Source: Nitrospirae bacterium RIFCSPHIGHO2_01_FULL_66_17 (GTDB lineage Bacteria > Nitrospirota > Nitrospiria > 2-01-FULL-66-17). Taken from it: a DNA stretch of 28,846 nucleotides. Below the pieces are notes generated by a model, which worked only from the letters and a program-made list of their open reading frames with translations, ran no database searches and had not been told where the DNA came from. Both the position numbers and the translations under genes were made by a program. The DNA lies in the NCBI GenBank assembly GCA_001803875.1, contig MHEO01000035.1:1-28846 (forward strand). The letters are read 5' to 3'. Shown here one piece after another: positions 24,670 through 28,846 of this stretch; the stretch's first letter is position 1; each line of letters starts with the position of its first letter.

Positions 24670-26036
24670 CAGCCGCTGCCGGAGCGGGGACGGTCGGCCG
24701 CGGGCGCCTCGCCCAGCGGCACCCGCTCCTCGCCGGCCGCCGGGGGCGCGGACGATGCGTTCTCCTCGTCCAGGCGGAACAGCTTTCTGACGGTTTCCGC
24801 GTAGAGCGCCCCCTCGGGATGGTTCGCCTCCTGCTTCAGGGCGACCACGGGCGCGTGCAGGAGCTTGTTCACGAGCGCCGAGGTCACGCCGTCGAGGAGC
24901 GCGCGGATCTCGTCCGCGGTCCCCGCGCGACCGAGGCGCGCCACCGCCCGTTCGACCTCCGCCCGGCGGAGGGACTCGACGCGGGTGCGCAGATCGACGA
25001 TCGTGGGCGTCACCTCGAGCGACTTGAGCCACTGCATCATCCGCTCGATCTCTTCGGCGATGATCGCCTCGGCCTTGATCGCTTCCTTGTCCCGCTCCCG
25101 GCGATTGGCCTCCACCACCGAGTTGAGGTCGTCGATGTTGTAGAGAAAGATGTCCTCGATGTCGTTGACGCGGGGGTCGATGTTCCGCGGCACCGCGAGG
25201 TCGATCAGGAACAAAGGGCGGCCCCTGCGCAGGCGCGCGACCTCGGCCATCTGGGCGGCCTCCAACAGATAGTGATCCGCGCCCGTCGAGCAGATCACGA
25301 TGTCGGCCTCGATCAACTCGGCGAGAAAGGCGTCGCGCGAGACGGCATGCCCCGCGTAATCGCGCGCCAGGGCGTCCACCCGCGCCTGGTTGCGCCCCGC
25401 GATGCGCAGCTCCTCGGCGCCCTGCGCGACCAGGTTGCGGGCCGCGAGCTCCGCCATCTCGCCCGATCCCATGACCAGCACGCGGGTGCGGTCGAGCCGC
25501 CGGAAGATTTTTCGCGCCAGTTCGACGGCGGCGTAACTGACCGACACGGCGCTCTCGGCGATCCGGGTTTCGGTGCGGACGCGCTTGGCAACCGAGATCG
25601 CCTTCTTGAAGAGCTTGTTGAGGACAACGCCGGTGGACTTGTGGGCCAGGGCCGCGTCGAAGGCGTCCTTGAGCTGGCCCAGGATCTGGGGCTCGCCGAC
25701 GACCATCGAATCGAGGCTCGAGGCGACGCGGAAGACGTGGCGAATCGCGTCGGCCGACGCGTAATAGTACAGGTGGGACGCGGGGGAATCGAGGGTATCG
25801 GGACGATGATACGAGGTGAAAAAACGGGTTGCGCCCTCAAACCCCTCGTCGGTATTCCTGACCGCGGCGCACACCTCGACGCGGTTGCACGTCGACAGCA
25901 CGACCCCTTCGGTCACGCCGCGGTAGGACCGCAGCCGGTCCAGCGCGCTCCCCCACTCCGCCTCAGGCAGGGCGAACCGCTCGCGCACCGCAACCGGGGC
26001 GGTCCGGTGATTCAACCCCACAACGATGATGTTCAC
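24669..26036 (-). CDS. hemA: Glutamyl-tRNA reductase
   Basis: A 455-residue enzyme for the first step of C5-pathway tetrapyrrole synthesis, reducing glutamyl-tRNA to glutamate-1-semialdehyde. The catalytic domain has GLNHRTAPVAVRERF and LSTCNRVEV with C50, the same position as in E. coli when translation begins at GTG 26036, which supports that start over a TTG at 26066. Then come SLDSMVVGEPQILGQLK, the NADPH-binding VLVMGSGEMAELAARNL, FLIDLAVPRNIDPRV and the C-terminal dimerisation helices. The acid- and proline-rich last 30 residues look like a lineage-specific tail. It has a near-consensus promoter and heads the series of heme and downstream genes. The usual partner hemX/ccsA is absent. 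Confidence 0.96.
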   Translation of the reverse strand: MNIIVVGLNHRTAPVAVRERFALPEAEWGSALDRLRSYRGVTEGVVLSTCNRVEVCAAVRNTDEGFEGATRFFTSYHRPDTLDSPASHLYYYASADAIRHVFRVASSLDSMVVGEPQILGQLKDAFDAALAHKSTGVVLNKLFKKAISVAKRVRTETRIAESAVSVSYAAVELARKIFRRLDRTRVLVMGSGEMAELAARNLVAQGAEELRIAGRNQARVDALARDYAGHAVSRDAFLAELIEADIVICSTGADHYLLEAAQMAEVARLRRGRPLFLIDLAVPRNIDPRVNDIEDIFLYNIDDLNSVVEANRRERDKEAIKAEAIIAEEIERMMQWLKSLEVTPTIVDLRTRVESLRRAEVERAVARLGRAGTADEIRALLDGVTSALVNKLLHAPVVALKQEANHPEGALYAETVRKLFRLDEENASSAPPAAGEERVPLGEAPAADRPRSGSG

Positions 26037-26100
26037 ACGCGCCGCCCCCGACCGGCCCTCGCCCAAAGCCCCGAACCGCTGAAAACTCTTAGGGTTTCAG

Positions 26101-26130
26101 ATTATAGGGGTCGGCGAAAAGGCAAGTCAA
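26101..26130 (-). promoter_or_regulatory. Near-consensus promoter of the hemA series
   Basis: On the minus strand: TTGACT (26130-26125), 18-bp spacer, TATAAT (26106-26101). The leader to GTG 26036 would be about 58 nt and begins with a small stem (CTGAAA/TTTCAG, 26079-26100). Confidence 0.75.
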
Positions 26131-26166
26131 GCTCAGGCGGCCGAACACCGGGATCCCCCGCGCGGA

Positions 26167-26490
26167 TCACCCGCCAAACGCGGCATCGAGCAAGGGCTTG
26201 ACTTCGCCCTTGCGCTCCATCTCGTCGAGGACGTCGGTGTCGCCGTAAAACTGCCCGTTGATGAACACCTTGGGCAGCGTCGGCCAGTTGGTCATCTTCG
26301 AGAGATACTCCCGCTTGGGCATGTTCTCCAACACGTCGACCACCTCAAACGGCTGCCCGTACTTGGCGAAAAACTGGACGGTTTCCAGCGTGAACCCGCA
26401 CCGCGGCGCCGCCTTGGTGCCCTTCCCGTAAATGAGAATCTTGTGCTGCTCGAGTTCGCGCTTCACCTCGTCTTCAATCGGATTTCCCAT
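26167..26490 (-). CDS. grxD: Monothiol glutaredoxin (Grx4/GrxD family)
   Basis: A 107-residue class II glutaredoxin that carries [2Fe-2S] clusters with glutathione or BolA. The active site reads C31-G-F-T (canonical CGFS), preceded by KGTKAAPR, which supplies the conserved Lys. The WPTLPKVFINGQFYG strand includes the TVP-like cis-proline. The following glutathione-binding GG-C/A-D segment is replaced by GDTD, a divergence that could weaken glutathione contact. ATG 26490 has AAGGAGAT at six bases. It lies 38 bp after a BolA-family gene, the common functional partner, and upstream of hemA. Confidence 0.9.
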   Translation of the reverse strand: MGNPIEDEVKRELEQHKILIYGKGTKAAPRCGFTLETVQFFAKYGQPFEVVDVLENMPKREYLSKMTNWPTLPKVFINGQFYGDTDVLDEMERKGEVKPLLDAAFGG

Positions 26491-26528
26491 CGTATCTCCT
26501 TGTTCCCGGTCGGCCTCGCCGCGCCGGG

Positions 26529-26783
26529 CTAATTCGACGCGACACCGGCCTCGTCCGGCGTGTGGGCTTTGAGTTCCATGGCGTGGATGCGTCCATCGGC
26601 CATGGGTTCCCGCAAGGCGTGATAAATCAGCCGGTTGCGGTCGAGCAGGTTCTTGTCCTGGAAGGCGACCGACACCACCCGGATGCTGAAGTGGTCGCGC
26701 GTCCCCGTCCGGTCGGTGATCGAGACCACCGCGTCCGGCATGGTCGCCCGCAGGCACGACTCAATGGCTTCGTTGCTGATCAT
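26529..26783 (-). CDS. BolA/IbaG family protein
   Basis: An 84-residue BolA-family protein. The KH-like fold is recognisable from the N-terminal helix EAIESCLRATMPDA, the central strand HFSIRVVSVAF, and the signature RNRLIYHALREPMADGRIHAMELKAHT, including the histidine in IHAMEL used for Fe-S binding with monothiol glutaredoxin. Its loop DRTGTRDHF is compact, nearer the IbaG/BolA2 type. ATG 26783 has only a weak purine-rich site. With the following glutaredoxin it probably forms a cluster-transfer or iron-sensing heterodimer; that is known for the families and inferred here. Confidence 0.9.
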   Translation of the reverse strand: MISNEAIESCLRATMPDAVVSITDRTGTRDHFSIRVVSVAFQDKNLLDRNRLIYHALREPMADGRIHAMELKAHTPDEAGVASN

Positions 26784-26813
26784 CGCGAACCCCGGTGATC
26801 TCTATAGACGGTC

Positions 26814-26843
26814 ATCATAGCGTATTCCGCCCCCTGTCCGCAA
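26814..26843 (-). promoter_or_regulatory. Possible promoter of the bolA-glutaredoxin pair
   Basis: On the minus strand: TTGCGG (26843-26838), 18-bp spacer, TATGAT (26819-26814). The -10 is good and the -35 weak. The leader would be about 24 nt. The rest of the 254-bp gap to 27037 shows nothing else I can name. Confidence 0.4.
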
Positions 26844-27037
26844 CGCTGAGCGCGCCGTTGCACAGGGTGTTGCGAAGGGGGCGCAGACCGGGATGGACGC
26901 CGGTCGCTCGGCCCGCGATGCCTGACCCGACCCCGAGCTTGCGTCGCTATTCCATTTCCGCCATGATTGGGTGTATGAAGAGAGGGGGATGACTCCGCTG
27001 CACCTCATATTCAGCCAAACATCACAGGAGGAACACG

Positions 27038-27136
27038 ATGGGCAAGGGCATGCAACAGAAGAAAGCGACCAAGAAGAAACCCGCCAAGACACTGATGGAA
27101 AAGCGCGTCGCAAAGGCCGCCAAGAAGGGCCGCTGA
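27038..27136 (+). CDS. Very small lysine-rich protein (32 residues)
   Basis: A 33-codon gene from ATG 27038 to TGA 27134-27136, too short for ordinary gene callers. It is preceded by a perfect AGGAGG (27026-27031) six bases from the ATG, one of the best ribosome sites in the window. The product begins MGKGMQQKKATKKKPAKT and is dominated by lysine, alanine and arginine with no cysteine or membrane segment. I recall similar tiny proteins of MGKG...KKKPAKT form in proteobacteria, with no known function. Its charge suggests RNA, DNA or ribosome binding, which is inference. A weak promoter candidate is TTGCGT (26939-26944), 17 bp, CATGAT (26962-26967). A GGGCCG/CGGCCC hairpin spans its stop codon. 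Confidence 0.7.
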   Translation: MGKGMQQKKATKKKPAKTLMEKRVAKAAKKGR

Positions 27137-27144
27137 TTCGGCCC
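27127..27144 (+). terminator. Weak hairpin at the end of the small basic gene
   Basis: GGGCCG (27127-27132) and CGGCCC (27139-27144) pair around CTGATT, which contains the stop codon. No T-run follows, so intrinsic termination is uncertain. Confidence 0.25.
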
Positions 27145-27206
27145 GAGCTTCGGCCGTTCTGATCCGATGCGTGAATAGAATTGGGGATCGACCACGACGC
27201 GCCATC

Positions 27207-28457
27207 TCAATCCGGACGCTCGTCCGCGCTGGGTTGCAGATACAGCGGCGCGTAGCGCAGGACCCACGGCACAAAGCACCCCAGCCATGCCATAGCGGCG
27301 AGCGGGATCAGCGCCGACCCCAGGGCAGCGGAGACCAGCGGGAGCTCCGCTGCGATGCGCACGGCCGCGGTGGCCAGTACGCCGAGAAAGCAACTCCAGG
27401 TCAGCCGGTCCGCCACCAGAGGGCGCCCGGAGTGCCCCAGAGACACCCGCGACCCCATGCCGATCACCATGGCGGAAAAATAGCCGATGGTCAGGGCATG
27501 CAGCGGCGCCAACCCCAACACGCTGACGCCTCCTAACTGCGCCAGGCTTTGCAAGCCGTACAGCAGCAACGCCGCCGCCAGGCCCAGCAACGACAGGTGC
27601 AGCACGGCCAGCAAATGCACGGTCAGACAGCGGCGCAGTCCCCAGCGTACCGCCAGGTACACCACGATGACCGCCATGGGCAAGTCCACCAGCCACAGCA
27701 CGGGACTCGCCCCCGCCAGATCCAACAGCCCATGCACGAACGAGCCCGCGAGTAGCACCGGCAACGACCAGGGCGGCCGGCCCATCACCGACTCGCCGAG
27801 CACACGCCGGGAGAACACCGGCACCATGCGGGTGCTGACCGTGAGGAACACCGGCAAGGCGAAGAACCAGATACCGCCGCGGCGCGACAGCTCCGCCCAA
27901 AACACCGCGCCGCTCCACAGCCAGAGGAGGAAGGCCAAAGCACCCAACCAGCCCATGGTCAACGCGCCGACCAGAATCAGTGAATCCGCCTTGGGCTGCG
28001 GCGGGCTCACGACAATCACCCGGGCCAGGGCAGCGACCCCCACCCCCCACCCCGCCAGTTGAACCACGATGCCCATGGCCATGATCGTCCGCCCTGCCGA
28101 CAGACCCGCATAGAACAACGCCAGGCCGGCCACCATGAGCACGAAGGAGACCACATAGTCGCCGCGGCGTACCTCGACCCCGAGCCAATTGGGGATGGCC
28201 GTCATGAGAAACCCGAACATGAAGAACGGGAAGAAACCGTAGAGCATCAGGTATGCATGAGCCCACGACGACGGCACCGTCCATGCGACCGGAGCGTACC
28301 ACCCGGCATCGCGTGCCAGCACATCGGTCAGCCACCAGGCAACGGTCAGTATGGCTTGTGTGGCACCAGCCAAAAACATGACGCGGTGCGGTGCCGAGGT
28401 GAAGGTGGCCCATCGGGAAGCCATCAGAGCCATGCGGTGGTTCCGATCAACACACAT
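27207..28457 (-). CDS. NnrS-family membrane protein
   Basis: A 416-residue integral membrane protein with about 12 hydrophobic helices. NnrS signatures are APHRVMFLAGATQAI at the start, FFPFFMFGFLMTAIPNWLG in the first third, RMVPVFSRRVLG in the middle, and LHALTIGYFSAMVIGMGSR followed by SLGHSGRPLVADR. NnrS proteins are heme/copper-containing and help cells endure nitric oxide; they are often co-regulated with denitrification genes, none of which is seen here. The start is unclear: ATG 28457 has only a tightly spaced AAGAAGAGG, while ATG 28433 or 28424 would still give a full protein. It follows the methyltransferase-like gene by 25 bp and is convergent with the small basic gene. Confidence 0.87.
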   Translation of the reverse strand: MCVDRNHRMALMASRWATFTSAPHRVMFLAGATQAILTVAWWLTDVLARDAGWYAPVAWTVPSSWAHAYLMLYGFFPFFMFGFLMTAIPNWLGVEVRRGDYVVSFVLMVAGLALFYAGLSAGRTIMAMGIVVQLAGWGVGVAALARVIVVSPPQPKADSLILVGALTMGWLGALAFLLWLWSGAVFWAELSRRGGIWFFALPVFLTVSTRMVPVFSRRVLGESVMGRPPWSLPVLLAGSFVHGLLDLAGASPVLWLVDLPMAVIVVYLAVRWGLRRCLTVHLLAVLHLSLLGLAAALLLYGLQSLAQLGGVSVLGLAPLHALTIGYFSAMVIGMGSRVSLGHSGRPLVADRLTWSCFLGVLATAAVRIAAELPLVSAALGSALIPLAAMAWLGCFVPWVLRYAPLYLQPSADERPD

Positions 28458-28482
28458 CCTCTTCTTGTCGCACGTTGCGTCC

Positions 28483-28846
28483 TCAGCCGGACCAGTCGGC
28501 AACGAACAGGGTGTGCGTGTCGCGCTTCGCGTGCGGGTACGCCTTGGCGCCGACCGCGGTCGCGCGAAAACCCGCCCGGGTGAGGCGCTTCAAGAACGCG
28601 CGGTCAGTCGACCCAGACCAGAAGACCGCTCGTCCTCCCACGCGGAGCGCGCGGGACAATGCCGTGAGCGCGGGGGCCGCGTAGAGGCGCGCATTGGCCG
28701 CAACCACGATCGCGGCCGGGCCGTTGTCGATATCGAACAGGACCGCGTCATACTGGCGCACGGTCGCGCGCGCCAGTACGGCCAAGACATCGTCGATCCG
28801 GATCTCGACGCGCGGGTCGTCGACCAGGCCGCCGTTGACGGACTGG
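28483..28846 (-). CDS. Spermidine-synthase-like SAM/aminopropyltransferase-fold protein (5' end outside window)
   Basis: The frame is open to the window edge, so only the last 120 or so residues are visible. Motifs fit the spermidine synthase/PABS Rossmann fold: DDPRVEIRIDDVLAVLA (acidic residue binding the nucleoside of the substrate), YDAVLFDIDNGPAAIV (the DxDNGP element), then ALTALSRALRVGGRAVFWS and a C-terminal strand pair ending TLFVADWSG. It probably binds S-adenosylmethionine or its decarboxylated form; which reaction it does cannot be told without the N-terminus. It lies 25 bp upstream of the NnrS-family gene and may share its transcript. Confidence 0.75.
   Translation of the reverse strand, partial: QSVNGGLVDDPRVEIRIDDVLAVLARATVRQYDAVLFDIDNGPAAIVVAANARLYAAPALTALSRALRVGGRAVFWSGSTDRAFLKRLTRAGFRATAVGAKAYPHAKRDTHTLFVADWSG

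Noticed and set aside
26795..26992. 65-codon plus-strand frame upstream of the small basic gene
   Set aside because: No ribosome site, no recognisable domain, Arg/Pro-rich composition; likely chance.
27207..28846. Horizontal transfer of the NnrS and spermidine-synthase-like genes
   Set aside because: Codon choice looks slightly different by eye, but no mobile element, repeat boundary or tRNA is present to support it.

Overview
The window is a GC-rich, densely packed bacterial chromosome segment. It reads as core and metabolic DNA rather than a mobile region: I see no integrase, transposase, phage gene, CRISPR array, tRNA or rRNA, and no gene-free stretch longer than about 255 bases. Gene families and order (hemA-hemC-cobA/hemD-hemB, tilS-hpt-ftsH-folP-cdaA, UPF0182, moxR-DUF58-tgpA) and palindromic repeats with GTAGGGGCG ends suggest an uncultured Gram-negative lineage of the NC10/Methylomirabilota-Rokubacteria or deltaproteobacteria-like kind. 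That placement is inference. Gram-negative envelope is supported by an OmpA-type lipoprotein.

Region 1 (3-3082, minus strand) is a four-gene cluster read right to left: peroxiredoxin, a thioredoxin-fold protein with a CHGC site, an archaeal-type ornithine cyclodeaminase (LOR/SDH family), and an ArgZ/DDAH-like guanidine hydrolase. The last two correspond to the two halves of the cyanobacterial fusion enzyme AgrE and could together turn arginine into proline. Two palindromic repeats lie inside this cluster.

Region 2 (3207-7600, plus) has a glycine-zipper/OmpA lipoprotein behind a good sigma70 promoter that shares an inverted repeat with the upstream peroxiredoxin side, then a PP2C phosphatase and a large UPF0182 membrane protein.

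Region 3 (7621-13022, plus) has a 30-bp tandem repeat inside a tiny ORF, an orphan NtrC-type AAA+ regulator with GAFTDA in place of GAFTGA, and a MoxR-DUF58-TgpA transglutaminase cluster. moxR appears to be expressed from a leaderless promoter.

Region 4 (12940-26036, minus) is a roughly 13-kb series of housekeeping genes: hemA, hemC, cobA-hemD fusion, hemB, ribF, tilS, hpt, ftsH, folP, cdaA, ribD and a small exported protein. Many are joined by ATGA or TGATG overlaps. Internal promoters are visible before ftsH and ribD. It links heme/siroheme, flavin, tRNA-Ile2 lysidine, purine salvage, membrane proteolysis, folate and c-di-AMP.

Region 5 (26167-28846) has a BolA-monothiol glutaredoxin pair upstream of hemA, a 32-residue lysine-rich small protein gene on the plus strand, an NnrS-family membrane protein, and the 3' part of a spermidine-synthase-like gene cut by the window edge. 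The least described items are the tandem-repeat ORF with its orphan regulator, the split arginine-to-proline pair, the tiny basic protein, and the structured GTAGGGGCG repeats, two of which supply stop codons.
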